Source: Ruminococcaceae bacterium UBA3323 (lineage in GTDB: Bacteria; Bacillota; Clostridia; Oscillospirales; Acutalibacteraceae). Taken from it: 48,493 bases of DNA. The stretch is from NCBI GenBank assembly GCA_002361935.1, contig DESD01000069.1:1-48493 (forward strand), given 5' to 3'. The notes under the pieces were generated by a model, which saw only the letters and a list, made by a program, of their open reading frames with translations, had not been told where the DNA came from and searched no databases. Shown here one piece after another: positions 23,629 through 32,230 of this stretch. The translations under genes and the position numbers were made by a program. Every line of letters starts with the position of its first letter. The first letter of the stretch is position 1.

Positions 23629-23642
23629 GCTTAGTTAAAGCG
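23629..23642. promoter_or_regulatory. CGCTTTAA-type box at the serC transcript start
   Basis: On the minus strand it reads CGCTTTAACTAAGC, a degenerate form of the palindromes at 17730-17745 and 20094-20121, at about +3 to +16. Confidence 0.4.
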
Positions 23643-23651
23643 ATAATAACT

Positions 23652-23679
23652 ATTATATGGATATTCAACTTTTTGTCAA
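23652..23679 (-). promoter_or_regulatory. Promoter of serC-serA
   Basis: TTGACA (23674-23679), a 16-base spacer and TATAAT (23652-23657) on the minus strand. Confidence 0.88.
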
Positions 23680-23769
23680 TGAATATAGGATAACTTTGTG
23701 ATTTTTCACAAATAATTGACAATTATTTAACAATATTGTTCGTTTTTTGCTTTAATATTGTTCGGAAAG

Positions 23770-23809
23770 CAAAAAATAACTGCGGCAGTTTGAAACTACC
23801 GCAGTTTTT
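23770..23809 (-). terminator. Terminator after the 282-residue hypothetical gene
   Basis: AACTGCGG and CCGCAGTT pair (23776-23807) and are followed by TTTTTT on the minus strand. Confidence 0.75.
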
Positions 23810-23818
23810 ATAAACGGA

Positions 23819-24667
23819 TTATTGATTTTTCTGAGCCTGAACAAGTGCACTTTGGAATTTAGACTGTTTCTTTTTCTTCGGCTTGTATGCAGGCGGATTG
23901 CTGAGCTTCTTTGTGTATTTGTTCTTTTTGCCGGTGATTTTGTTGATTTCCCGAACAGGACCTGCCATATATTCACTCATATATTCGTTCGCAACAGCCA
24001 TCATTTCGGGGTCATTTTTCATTTCACCGAGAATGGAAACACCGATAATGTCCTGAACCTCGTTTGTGCCGTCCTCATAAACCTCATTCAGCATTTTGAA
24101 AAGCTTTTTCCGGTCTGCCGCTGTTCCGTTTTTGATTACGTTAAGCACCTTTGGTGTGCCGATTTCCTTAAAAAAGGTTTCCGGAAGAAAATCGCCGTAT
24201 TCAACAATGTTATGCTTTATATCTTCCTTGGCTTCGGGATAGAGAACACCGAAGCGGTTTGCAAGCGAATCCACATCATAGCTTATAAGGCCGCTTTTTG
24301 CCTTTCCTCTTGAAATACCCTTTGGCATTTTAACGCTTTCCACATCTGCCTTTTTTCTTGTTGCAAAAATAGGTTTGATTTCGTCAATGGCTTCGTTTGC
24401 GGCAGAACGGCAGGCGCGTTCGTCCGCCCTGTCAAGTTCAAATAAGGATTTGGAAATAGAGTTGAATTCCGTTTCATCCCCATTGTCCTCGTCTGCGCTT
24501 TCAATGGACAGGATATTCGTTTTCTTATCAAAGGTAAAGCGGTAAAGACCTTTGTTTCCTTTGAATGTTAAGGTGTTGTCCTCTTTATGAATTTTGGAAA
24601 AACCAAGTTCCTTATTTGTATCGGCAAGATATTTTTCAATAATTTTATAGGCTTCAATCAGTTCCAT
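23819..24667 (-). CDS. Conserved hypothetical protein
   Basis: I do not recognise this 282-residue soluble protein. It has no signal peptide or membrane helix. The first 80 residues look like a small alpha/beta domain (LTFKGNKGLYRFTFDKKTNILSIE). The middle part is helical with MPKGISRGKAKSG. The C-terminus is strongly basic (KKNKYTKKL, KPKKKKQSK), as in nucleic-acid-binding tails. The ATG at 24667 follows GGAGAGAG; the frame upstream has only a TTG. It has its own promoter and terminator and stands alone, divergent from ddl. Confidence 0.8.
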   Translation of the reverse strand: MELIEAYKIIEKYLADTNKELGFSKIHKEDNTLTFKGNKGLYRFTFDKKTNILSIESADEDNGDETEFNSISKSLFELDRADERACRSAANEAIDEIKPIFATRKKADVESVKMPKGISRGKAKSGLISYDVDSLANRFGVLYPEAKEDIKHNIVEYGDFLPETFFKEIGTPKVLNVIKNGTAADRKKLFKMLNEVYEDGTNEVQDIIGVSILGEMKNDPEMMAVANEYMSEYMAGPVREINKITGKKNKYTKKLSNPPAYKPKKKKQSKFQSALVQAQKNQ

Positions 24668-24707
24668 AAAATCTCTCTCCAATGCTTTTTTGTAATTTGT
24701 GAGTAGT

Positions 24708-24737
24708 ATTATACCACAATAAAATACAGTTTGTCAC
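24708..24737 (-). promoter_or_regulatory. Promoter of the 282-residue hypothetical gene
   Basis: GTGACA (24732-24737), an 18-base spacer and TATAAT (24708-24713) on the minus strand. Confidence 0.6.
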
Positions 24738-24774
24738 TATATATTTTTAAAATATAGTTTTTATTTATATTGAA

Positions 24775-24803
24775 TTGACAAATCTAATATGATACAATAA
24801 TAT
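24775..24803 (+). promoter_or_regulatory. Promoter of the ddl-murI-ywiB-argS gene run
   Basis: TTGACA (24775-24780), 17 bases and TAATAT (24798-24803). The leader to the ddl start would be about 130 bases. A second possible -10 (TATAAT, 24903-24908) lies within it without a good -35. I see no recognisable riboswitch or T-box in the leader. Confidence 0.65.
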
Positions 24804-24941
24804 ATCTTAATTGGAATAAATTATTAAAATAAAGGTAAGCAGATATATTACAAGGTTCTCGTAACGGTCAAAAGTTTCACTTTTTGGTGCCGCAGGGGTT
24901 CTTATAATATTAGTACGAATACTTATGAGGTGAACCTTAAA

Positions 24942-26009
24942 ATGAACAAAAAAACGATTGCTGTTCTTTTCGGCGGTGTTTCTTCGGAGCATGATGTAAG
25001 CACTGTTTCCGCAAAGGGAATTCTTTCAAACATTAACAGGGAAAAATACAATCTTATCCTTTTGGGAATTTCAAAAAAAGGGGAATGGTTTTTATTTGAT
25101 GATGATATAAATCTTCTTCCGAATGATGAATGGCTGCATTCAAAGAGCCTGAAAAAGGCGTTTATTTCTCCCGATACGGCTGTTCACGGAATTATTACCG
25201 AGAACGGGGAACAGATTTATGTTGATGCGGTTTTCCCCGTGCTTCACGGAAAGAACGGGGAGGACGGAACGGTTCAGGGCTTATTGCAGCTTGCACAGAT
25301 TCCTTTTGTAGGCTGTGATGCAACCTCCTCCGGTGTTTGTATGGATAAGGGGATAACAAATGCTGTTCTTGATGCTGTTGGAATCCGGCAAGCAAAATGG
25401 ACTGCGTTTTCAGAGTATGAATACAGAAAAAATCCTGATAAATACATAAATTCGGCTATAGAAAAGCTTTCTCTTCCGATTTTTGTTAAGCCGGCCAATG
25501 CGGGCTCATCAGTTGGTATTTCAAAGGCGGCAGATGCCGAAGAGCTTAAAAACGGAATTGAAATTGCGTTTAAGGAAGATAAAAAGGTTGTGCTGGAGGA
25601 ATTCATAGAAGGAAACGAGGTTGAATGTGCTGTTCTCGGCAATGAAAATCCTATTGCTGCCGAAGTTGGTGAGGTACTTGCCGCTGCAGAATTCTATGAT
25701 TTTGATGCGAAATATAATAATCCCGCTTCGCAGACGTTTATTCCGGCAAGGCTTTCCGAAGAAAAGCGGAATGAAATAAGAGAAACGGCGCTTAATGCAT
25801 ATAAAGCACTTGGCTGTGAGGGGCTTTCAAGGGTTGATTTCTTCGTCAGAAAAGATAACGGCGATGTGCTTTTAAATGAGATAAACACGATACCCGGTCA
25901 AACGCCGATCAGTATGTATCCAAAGCTTTTTGAGGCTGTGGGTATTCAATATGCCGATCTTATTGACAGATTTATTGAGCTTGCACTTGCAAGAGGGGGA
26001 AAATTTTAA
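24942..26009 (+). CDS. ddl: D-alanine--D-alanine ligase
   Basis: This 355-residue ATP-grasp ligase makes the D-Ala-D-Ala dipeptide of peptidoglycan precursors. It has the N-terminal VLFGGVSSEHDVS motif, the HGKNGEDGTVQG loop, the ATP-grasp core with VKPANAGSSVGISK, and the C-terminal LNEINTIPG. The omega-loop Tyr of D-Ala-D-Ala enzymes is kept (FYDFDAKY), so a D-Ala-D-Lac specificity of the VanA type is not indicated. The ATG at 24942 follows AGGTGA. The stop overlaps the murI start by one base (TAATG). Confidence 0.96.
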   Translation: MNKKTIAVLFGGVSSEHDVSTVSAKGILSNINREKYNLILLGISKKGEWFLFDDDINLLPNDEWLHSKSLKKAFISPDTAVHGIITENGEQIYVDAVFPVLHGKNGEDGTVQGLLQLAQIPFVGCDATSSGVCMDKGITNAVLDAVGIRQAKWTAFSEYEYRKNPDKYINSAIEKLSLPIFVKPANAGSSVGISKAADAEELKNGIEIAFKEDKKVVLEEFIEGNEVECAVLGNENPIAAEVGEVLAAAEFYDFDAKYNNPASQTFIPARLSEEKRNEIRETALNAYKALGCEGLSRVDFFVRKDNGDVLLNEINTIPGQTPISMYPKLFEAVGIQYADLIDRFIELALARGGKF

Positions 26010-26815
26010 TGGATAAAAGGCCAATCGGTATATTTGATTCAGGGCTCGGCGGCCTTTCAGCCGTTAAGGCGGTTCTGAAATATATGCCAAATGAAAATAT
26101 TGTTTATTTTGGGGATACCCAGCGTGTGCCGTATGGCTCAAGAAGCGAGGAAACAATAGAAGCCTTTGCAAAAGAGGATATCGCTTTTCTTGAAAAGTTT
26201 AACTGCAAGCTGATTATGGCTGCCTGCGGAACGGTTTCTTCGGTTGCAGTTAATGCTGCAAAGCAGGTTGAAGACAGGTTTGTAGGTGTGGTAAAGCCTT
26301 CCTGCAAGGCTGCTGTTCGGGCAACGGAAAACGGAAGAATCGGTGTAATGGCAACGGCTGCTTCTATCAACAGCGGTGCCTATACAAGGGAAATACAGAA
26401 GCTGGATAAGGATATGATTGTTGAAGGTGTTTCCTGCCCCGTGCTGGTTACGCTGGTTGAAAACAACTGGATTGATAAGGATGATTATATTTCCCGAGAA
26501 ATTATTAAGCGGTATACAGCTCCTCTTCTTGAAAAGGGTGTGGATACAATTATTCTCGGCTGTACGCATTTTCCGCATCTGGCACCGCTTATTCAAAGCG
26601 TTGTCGGTGATGATATTACGCTTATAGACAGCGGCTACGAAGCTGTTATGGAAGCAAAGCATATTTTAGAGGAAAAGGAGATGCTGAATATCAGCGGAAA
26701 GGGCGAGGCACGCTTTTTCGTTTCCGATAAAATGCAGAATTTTTCGGGTATTGCCAATACGCTGCTCGGGATGGATATTTCCAAGAAGGTTGAATATAAA
26801 AATATAACGGAATGA
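26009..26815 (+). CDS. murI: Glutamate racemase
   Basis: This 268-residue cofactor-independent racemase supplies D-glutamate for peptidoglycan. IGIFDSGLGGL opens the protein; the two catalytic cysteines are Cys73 in AACGTVSS and Cys184 in LGCTHFPHL. The usual Asn after the first catalytic Cys is Gly here (C-G-T rather than C-N-T), a variant I believe also occurs in other Clostridia. It is coupled to ddl. Confidence 0.95.
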   Translation: MDKRPIGIFDSGLGGLSAVKAVLKYMPNENIVYFGDTQRVPYGSRSEETIEAFAKEDIAFLEKFNCKLIMAACGTVSSVAVNAAKQVEDRFVGVVKPSCKAAVRATENGRIGVMATAASINSGAYTREIQKLDKDMIVEGVSCPVLVTLVENNWIDKDDYISREIIKRYTAPLLEKGVDTIILGCTHFPHLAPLIQSVVGDDITLIDSGYEAVMEAKHILEEKEMLNISGKGEARFFVSDKMQNFSGIANTLLGMDISKKVEYKNITE

Positions 26816-26818
26816 GTT

Positions 26819-27241
26819 ATGGACAGAATACTTTTACAAATCACAGGCAGTCAGCTGGTTGACGGACAGGCAGATCAGATAGAAATTACTACAATAGGAA
26901 CAATGCGTGATGACGGTGCTGCCTACATTATCAGATATACGGAAGAACAGGAGCCTCCTATGGCGCCTGTTAAGGTTACGGTAAGAATTCAGAAGGATGA
27001 AAGCACGGTTCAGGTAACAAGAACGGGCGGTGTGGAAAGCTGCCTTATCGTTGAAAAGGCTAAGCGAAATCAGTGTAATTATGATACGGGATTCGGCAAT
27101 CTGCTTATGGGTATTTACGGCAGAGCAATTGAAACGGATGTAAAGGACGGAAACGGAAGCTTTGCGTTTGAATATGATATTGATGTAAACGGTGCGGTAA
27201 CATCCAAAAACACTGTAAATATGGTGTACAGTATAAAATAA
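26819..27241 (+). CDS. DUF1934 (YwiB-like) calycin-fold protein
   Basis: This 140-residue protein is of the YwiB/DUF1934 family, a small lipocalin-like beta barrel of unknown function. The pattern IEITTIGTMR, YIIRYTE, then VTRTGGVES and NMVYSIK fits the family. It starts three bases after murI and precedes argS by 34 bases, the same order ywiB-argS seen in Bacillus subtilis. Confidence 0.85.
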   Translation: MDRILLQITGSQLVDGQADQIEITTIGTMRDDGAAYIIRYTEEQEPPMAPVKVTVRIQKDESTVQVTRTGGVESCLIVEKAKRNQCNYDTGFGNLLMGIYGRAIETDVKDGNGSFAFEYDIDVNGAVTSKNTVNMVYSIK

Positions 27242-27275
27242 ACATAAGAATAAAACAGAAACAGGAGAAACAAAA

Positions 27276-28964
27276 ATGTCTTTACTTGTTAAAGAAACTC
27301 AGCTTGAATTAAGAAGAAGAATCTTAGAGGCACTCGGCAGGGCAGTTGCAAATGGGGAACTGCCGGCAGAGCCTATTCCGGATTTTATAGTTGAACGTCC
27401 GTCAAACAGCGCAAACGGCGATTTCTCAACAAATGTTGCTATGGCAGGTGCAAGGGCGTTCAAAAAGGCTCCCCGTGCTATTGCAGAAAGCATTGTAAAA
27501 AATCTTGATTTAGAGGAATCCCTTTTTGACAGGGCGGAAATAGCAGGTCCGGGCTTTATCAATTTCTTTCTTTCTCAGCAGTATTATACTGAGATTTTAA
27601 AGGATATTGCAGCTAAGGGCGAAAATTACGGAAAATCGGATTTCGGCAAGGGAAAAAAGGTGCTTGTTGAATTTGTGTCTGCAAATCCTACCGGGCCGAT
27701 GCATATCGGAAATGCAAGGGGCGGCGCAATCGGTGATTGCCTTGCTTCGGTGCTCGATTATGCAGGCTATGACGTAAGTCGTGAATTTTATGTTAATGAT
27801 GCGGGAAATCAGATTGAAAAATTTGCAACCTCGCTTGAGGTGCGTTATCTTCAGCTTTATAAACAGGGCATTGAAATGCCGGAGGATGCTTATCAGGGTG
27901 CGGATATAACAGAGCATGCAAAGGCCTTTGCCGAACAATTCGGTGATAAATATGTTGAAACGGAAAGCAGCGAAAGAAGAAATGCGCTTGTTGATTTTGC
28001 GCTTCCGAAGAATATAGCGGGTCTTGAAAGAGATTTGCTGCAGTACAGAATCAAATATGACCGTTGGTTTAAGGAAAGCAGTTTGCATAATGACGGCTCC
28101 GTAGCTGCGGTGATAGACAAGCTTAAATCGCTTGGCGTTACCTATGAAAAGGACGGTGCGCTCTGGTTTAAGGCTTCTGAATACGGAAATGATAAGGATA
28201 TTGTTCTTATCCGTGCAAACGGGCTGCCCACCTATATTGTTCCGGATATTGCTTATCATTATAATAAGCTTGTTACAAGGGGAAATGACATTGCAGTTGA
28301 TGTTCTCGGTGCCGATCACCACGGCTATGTGCCCCGAATGAAGGCTGCCTTAACGGCTCTCGGCATTGATGCCGGCAGGCTCAACTGCGTAATTATGCAG
28401 ATGGTACGTCTTGTTCGTGACGGAGAAACCATCAAGCTTTCAAAGCGTTCGGGAAAAGCAATAACGCTTACAACGCTTCTTGAAGAGGTGCCGATTGATG
28501 CGGCAAGATTTTTCTTTAATCTTCGTGAGCCGAATTCCCATTTTGATTTTGATCTTGATTTGGCTGCTCAGCAGACAAGCCAGAATCCGGTTTATTATGT
28601 TCAGTATGCACATGCCCGTATCTGCTCAATCATTAAAAAAGCGGAAAATGAAGGTGTTACAATCCGAACAGCAACAGATGATGAACTGAATCTTTTGAAT
28701 ACAAGCGAAGAGCTGGAACTGATTCGCCATCTTTCGGGCTTAACAGACGAAATTATTACAGCGGCAAAGGCATATGACCCTGCAAAAATAACGCATTATG
28801 TTATTGAGCTTGCAACTCTTTTTCATAAGTTTTATAATGCACAGCGTGTAATGTGTGATGATGAAGGATTGAAGCAGGCAAGATTAAATCTTTGCATAGC
28901 TGTCAAAGATACAATTAAGAATATTTTAACCATGCTTAAAATTGATGCACCTGTATCAATGTAA
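27276..28964 (+). CDS. argS: Arginyl-tRNA synthetase
   Basis: This 562-residue class I synthetase charges tRNA-Arg. It has the N-terminal Add1 domain (1-105), the HIGH-type signature PTGPMHIGNARGG, the KMSKS-equivalent KLSKRSGK, and the DALR anticodon-binding domain at the C-terminus with FYNAQRV. AGGAGA precedes the ATG. The length is normal and nothing is missing. Confidence 0.97.
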   Translation: MSLLVKETQLELRRRILEALGRAVANGELPAEPIPDFIVERPSNSANGDFSTNVAMAGARAFKKAPRAIAESIVKNLDLEESLFDRAEIAGPGFINFFLSQQYYTEILKDIAAKGENYGKSDFGKGKKVLVEFVSANPTGPMHIGNARGGAIGDCLASVLDYAGYDVSREFYVNDAGNQIEKFATSLEVRYLQLYKQGIEMPEDAYQGADITEHAKAFAEQFGDKYVETESSERRNALVDFALPKNIAGLERDLLQYRIKYDRWFKESSLHNDGSVAAVIDKLKSLGVTYEKDGALWFKASEYGNDKDIVLIRANGLPTYIVPDIAYHYNKLVTRGNDIAVDVLGADHHGYVPRMKAALTALGIDAGRLNCVIMQMVRLVRDGETIKLSKRSGKAITLTTLLEEVPIDAARFFFNLREPNSHFDFDLDLAAQQTSQNPVYYVQYAHARICSIIKKAENEGVTIRTATDDELNLLNTSEELELIRHLSGLTDEIITAAKAYDPAKITHYVIELATLFHKFYNAQRVMCDDEGLKQARLNLCIAVKDTIKNILTMLKIDAPVSM

Positions 28965-28989
28965 AAAGCAGAAATAAGAGAGGTAAACT

Positions 28990-30411
28990 ATGTCATCAGC
29001 AAGAAGCCGGCTGCTTCACAGCATAGGCGGCAGTGTGTTCAGATATATTTATAAAAATCCAAAGCGGAATATGCTTCGCCTTGTTAAATTGGGAAAAAAG
29101 TTTGCAGGAAAAATGTATCCCGAAAGCACTTTTACAACGCCTATTGATATCATTTCTAATGAAAATAACATATGGCATCAATATCTTTTTAATGGTATAA
29201 AGGATATTGATAAGGACTTTTTGCAGCATGCTGCGCTTACTTTTGCCATTGATCTCGGACTGATCGGTACATCAACCCTGCGAAAAAAGAGGGATGAGCT
29301 TCATTGCAACATTCCATGGGTTGTGCTTCTTGATCCAACCTCTGCCTGCAATATGAAGTGCAAGGGCTGTTGGGCTGCCGAATACGGCCATAAATCAAAT
29401 CTTTCCCTTGATGAAATGAGAAAGATTATAGCCGAAAGCAAAGCGCTTGGTACACATTTCTTTATGTATACGGGCGGCGAGCCGCTTATCCGCAAAAAGG
29501 ATCTGATAACGCTTGCTCTTGAAAATCAGGATTGCATTTTCCTTGCCTATACAAACGGAACGCTTGTTGATGAAGCGTTCTGCCTTGATTTAAAGAAATG
29601 TAAAAATTTCGGACTTGCCCTTTCCATTGAGGGAACCGAAGAAACAAATGACAACCGCCGCGGCAATGGTGCTTATCATAAAACGCTGGAGGCGATGGCG
29701 TTGCTTAAAAAGCATGGCTGTATTTTCGGCACCTCTGTTTGCTATACAAGCAGAAACTGTGAGGCTGTTACAAGCGATGAATTTTATGATAAAATGATTG
29801 AATACGGTGCTAAATATATGTGGTATTTTCATTATATGCCGGTTGGCAGTGATGCAGATACCGAGCTGCTTTTATCTCCCGAACAGAGAGAGCATGTCTA
29901 TCGTTCCATAAGGGAAAAGAGAAACAATAAAACCGGTAAGCCTATATTCACGGTTGATTTTCAGAATGATGCGGAATTTGTCGGCGGCTGTATTGCGGGC
30001 GGAAGAAACTATTTTCATATTAATTCGGAGGGCGATGCAGAGCCTTGCGTATTTATTCATTATTCCGATTCCAATATTCGTGAAAAATCCATTCTTGAAT
30101 GCTTAAGATCTCCTCTTTTTAACGAGTATTATAAGGGCCAGCCGTTTAATGAAAATATGCTGCGCCCCTGCCCGATGCTTGAAAATCCTCAGGCACTCCG
30201 TAAAATGGTTGACCGAAGCGGTGCTAAATCAACAAACCTTCTTTGCTCTGAAAGTGCCGATGCGCTTTGTGCAAAGTGCGATGCCTATGCAAAAGGATGG
30301 GCGCCAAAGGCAAAGGAAATCTGGGAGGAAAAGGAACGCTTCAATCCGTTTACACAGTATTATCGTGATACACCCGAGGGAAAAACAGGCTATAAGCCGG
30401 AAGATTATTAA
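28990..30411 (+). CDS. Radical SAM protein with C-terminal cysteine-rich domain
   Basis: This 473-residue enzyme carries the radical SAM 4Fe-4S motif Cys120-x3-Cys124-x2-Cys127 (SACNMKCKGCW) followed by a GGEPL motif in YTGGEPLIRK. The C-terminal part has further cysteines in GGCIAGGRNYF, AEPCVF, RPCPML, LLCSES and LCAKCDAY, a SPASM-like arrangement that may bind extra clusters. An N-terminal extension of about 100 residues precedes the barrel. It resembles radical SAM proteins that are common in Clostridia with unknown substrates. It follows argS by 25 bases and may be cotranscribed. Confidence 0.88.
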   Translation: MSSARSRLLHSIGGSVFRYIYKNPKRNMLRLVKLGKKFAGKMYPESTFTTPIDIISNENNIWHQYLFNGIKDIDKDFLQHAALTFAIDLGLIGTSTLRKKRDELHCNIPWVVLLDPTSACNMKCKGCWAAEYGHKSNLSLDEMRKIIAESKALGTHFFMYTGGEPLIRKKDLITLALENQDCIFLAYTNGTLVDEAFCLDLKKCKNFGLALSIEGTEETNDNRRGNGAYHKTLEAMALLKKHGCIFGTSVCYTSRNCEAVTSDEFYDKMIEYGAKYMWYFHYMPVGSDADTELLLSPEQREHVYRSIREKRNNKTGKPIFTVDFQNDAEFVGGCIAGGRNYFHINSEGDAEPCVFIHYSDSNIREKSILECLRSPLFNEYYKGQPFNENMLRPCPMLENPQALRKMVDRSGAKSTNLLCSESADALCAKCDAYAKGWAPKAKEIWEEKERFNPFTQYYRDTPEGKTGYKPEDY

Positions 30412-30728
30412 AAACATATTTGATGAATGAATAGAAAAAGTCTAATTAACAAATTTCTACACGCTGGAAGATTTCGAGAAATGGAACAGAATTTTGCATT
30501 TTGCGAGTGGGAGCTGTACGTTGGTACTGCCTCCGAGCAAAAGGCAAAAAACGTCAAACACCGCAGAAACTCAACGTTTCTGCGGTGTTTAATATACATT
30601 GTTGCAAAGCGGGTCGTCGAGGACGCCGACCCCCTACGGTAATGTAATTACTATAACATATTTTTCACTTTGGCGTGGTTCTGACCACTTTATCGACAAT
30701 CTGGAGTAGTCAAAAGACTGCTTTTCTT
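30412..30728. repeat. Repeat-rich spacer with two hairpins
   Basis: No convincing gene is seen in these 317 bases. AAACACCGCAGAAAC (30556-30570) pairs perfectly with 30576-30590, a 15-bp stem without a good plus-strand T-tract. GGGTCGTCG and CGCCGACCC (30610-30633) form a second hairpin. The spacer is GC-richer than its surroundings and resembles dispersed intergenic repeats of gut Clostridia. It probably terminates the radical SAM transcript. Confidence 0.5.
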
Positions 30729-31682
30729 TTATACAGTATAAACAGGGCTTGTAATTGCAAGGGGCTGTTCGGTTCCGTCTGTTGTGCCCCAAAGCTCTGC
30801 TCTGTACCAATGGCCCTTCTGCAATTCAATTTCAATGTTTTTTGTGTTTTTATCTGTTCTGCATACGGTTTTATTGCCGTTTGTAACGATTCTGATTTCT
30901 TTATATTCAATGTTTTTATTGCCGCAATATTTTTTTCTTGCATCGGGATTACAGTTAAAATCAAACATTGCGGTGCCGCATGAAAGCGTTTCGCCTATAT
31001 TATATACATTATTATTCTGCAAAACAGTAAAAGAAAATTCAGCACCAACAGATACAACCATTCTGCCGCCCTTTATGGCATTCAGTGCATTTTCTTCGTT
31101 GACTTCTCCGTCCATTCCAAGATAAGTGCAGCCGAAAAGTGAATTGTTGTTCTGCGGTCTGTGCCAATCCTTTCCGTAGCTTGCGGCAAGATGATAGCCC
31201 CTGTCAAGAAGTGAGGTCCAGAAGGCAAGCGCTCTGTCATTTTCCGTGTTGCCATCGTGAAATGCTTCGTGCCATATTTCAATGTAATTTACATTTTCCC
31301 ATTTTGTAACGTTGAATTCCCATCGTCCGCCCGTGCATATCGGTGAGCCGCATTGAAACGGATGCGCAACGCCAACCGTTCCGCCGGCGTTTCTGACGGC
31401 AGATATTTTTTCATCTATATTGTCGGGAACGGCATCACGCCAGTCTACAAAGCTTTTTGCCCCAAGCACAAGCATATGTCCGAAATAAGTGGTCCATTCA
31501 ATTCCTTTGATAAACGGAATAATATCGCTGTTAAGCTCATGTGTACCGCTGAAGGTGTTGTGGTCTGTTAATGCAATAAGGGAAAGCTCATTTTCAACAG
31601 CTGCAAGCTGGAGTGTTTCAGGTGTGAAATCGCCGTCTGAATGCATTGTGTGGCAATGAAGCTCACAAGGGATGTATTTCAT
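30729..31682 (-). CDS. PHP-domain phosphoesterase (CehA-like)
   Basis: This 317-residue protein begins with the PHP metal motif HCHTMHSDGDFTP (His9, His11, Asp16) followed by ALTDHNTFSG. Further metal residues are in GVAHPFQC and near KDWHRPQNN. PHP proteins of this group hydrolyse phosphate or carbamate esters using up to three metal ions; no polymerase domain is attached. The substrate is unknown. The upstream 148-residue gene overlaps by four bases, so the two act together in expression. Confidence 0.85.
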   Translation of the reverse strand: MKYIPCELHCHTMHSDGDFTPETLQLAAVENELSLIALTDHNTFSGTHELNSDIIPFIKGIEWTTYFGHMLVLGAKSFVDWRDAVPDNIDEKISAVRNAGGTVGVAHPFQCGSPICTGGRWEFNVTKWENVNYIEIWHEAFHDGNTENDRALAFWTSLLDRGYHLAASYGKDWHRPQNNNSLFGCTYLGMDGEVNEENALNAIKGGRMVVSVGAEFSFTVLQNNNVYNIGETLSCGTAMFDFNCNPDARKKYCGNKNIEYKEIRIVTNGNKTVCRTDKNTKNIEIELQKGHWYRAELWGTTDGTEQPLAITSPVYTV

Positions 31683-32125
31683 ATTTTCTCTTCTCCTGTA
31701 ATTCTTACATGATAGCTAACCTCGCAGGCACAGCAGTGAACATTCAAAACAAGTGTCCATTCCCCGCTTGTAATTTCGCCCTTTTCAAAGCCGACAGAAG
31801 CAAAGCTTTCGCTGATTTCGTGATGCTGCCTGTTTGCCTGCCTGTGTGCCGCTCCACGGTACTTTCGGTTTTCGTCAAGCGAAAGGGTAATTAGGTTTTT
31901 TACAGGCATAAAAACCTTTGGTTCGGCTTTGTATTCCGGTTCAAGATATTTTTCAATGCTTTTCTGCAGCAGTTTCGTTGCTTTCACCTCATCCTCAAGC
32001 AATTTCGGTGAATATTCATAATCTATAATCAGCTTTTCAATTCCGCTCGGAACATTAAATTCAAGCGGAATATTCGTTTTGTCCTGTTCGGGCAGAATCC
32101 TGCCTGCCTTTTCAAAAATAAGCAT
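31679..32125 (-). CDS. Hypothetical partner of the PHP protein
   Basis: This 148-residue protein is not assigned to a family. It is predicted mainly beta: IPLEFNVPSGIEKLIIDYEYSP at the N-terminus and SGEWTLVLNVHCCACEVSYHVRI at the C-terminus, which looks like a small jelly-roll or carbohydrate-binding-type domain. It has no signal peptide. Its stop overlaps the PHP gene start (ATGA). I recall similar N-terminal domains fused to or next to CehA-type PHP hydrolases, so it may be a detached accessory domain. Confidence 0.7.
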   Translation of the reverse strand: MLIFEKAGRILPEQDKTNIPLEFNVPSGIEKLIIDYEYSPKLLEDEVKATKLLQKSIEKYLEPEYKAEPKVFMPVKNLITLSLDENRKYRGAAHRQANRQHHEISESFASVGFEKGEITSGEWTLVLNVHCCACEVSYHVRITGEEKI

Positions 32126-32230
32126 AAGAATCTCTCCTTTTGTCTAATTATATCCAAGTTGACAAAATAATGCAATTGGTTGAAGAAATTAAACAGAAGT
32201 GGTATACTCATAAAAAGGGATGTGAAATTT

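Noticed and set aside
30427..30642. A 71-codon plus-strand open frame after the radical SAM gene
   Set aside because: It runs straight through both spacer hairpins, has no ribosome binding site and a composition like intergenic repeats, so it is treated as repeat-derived and non-coding.
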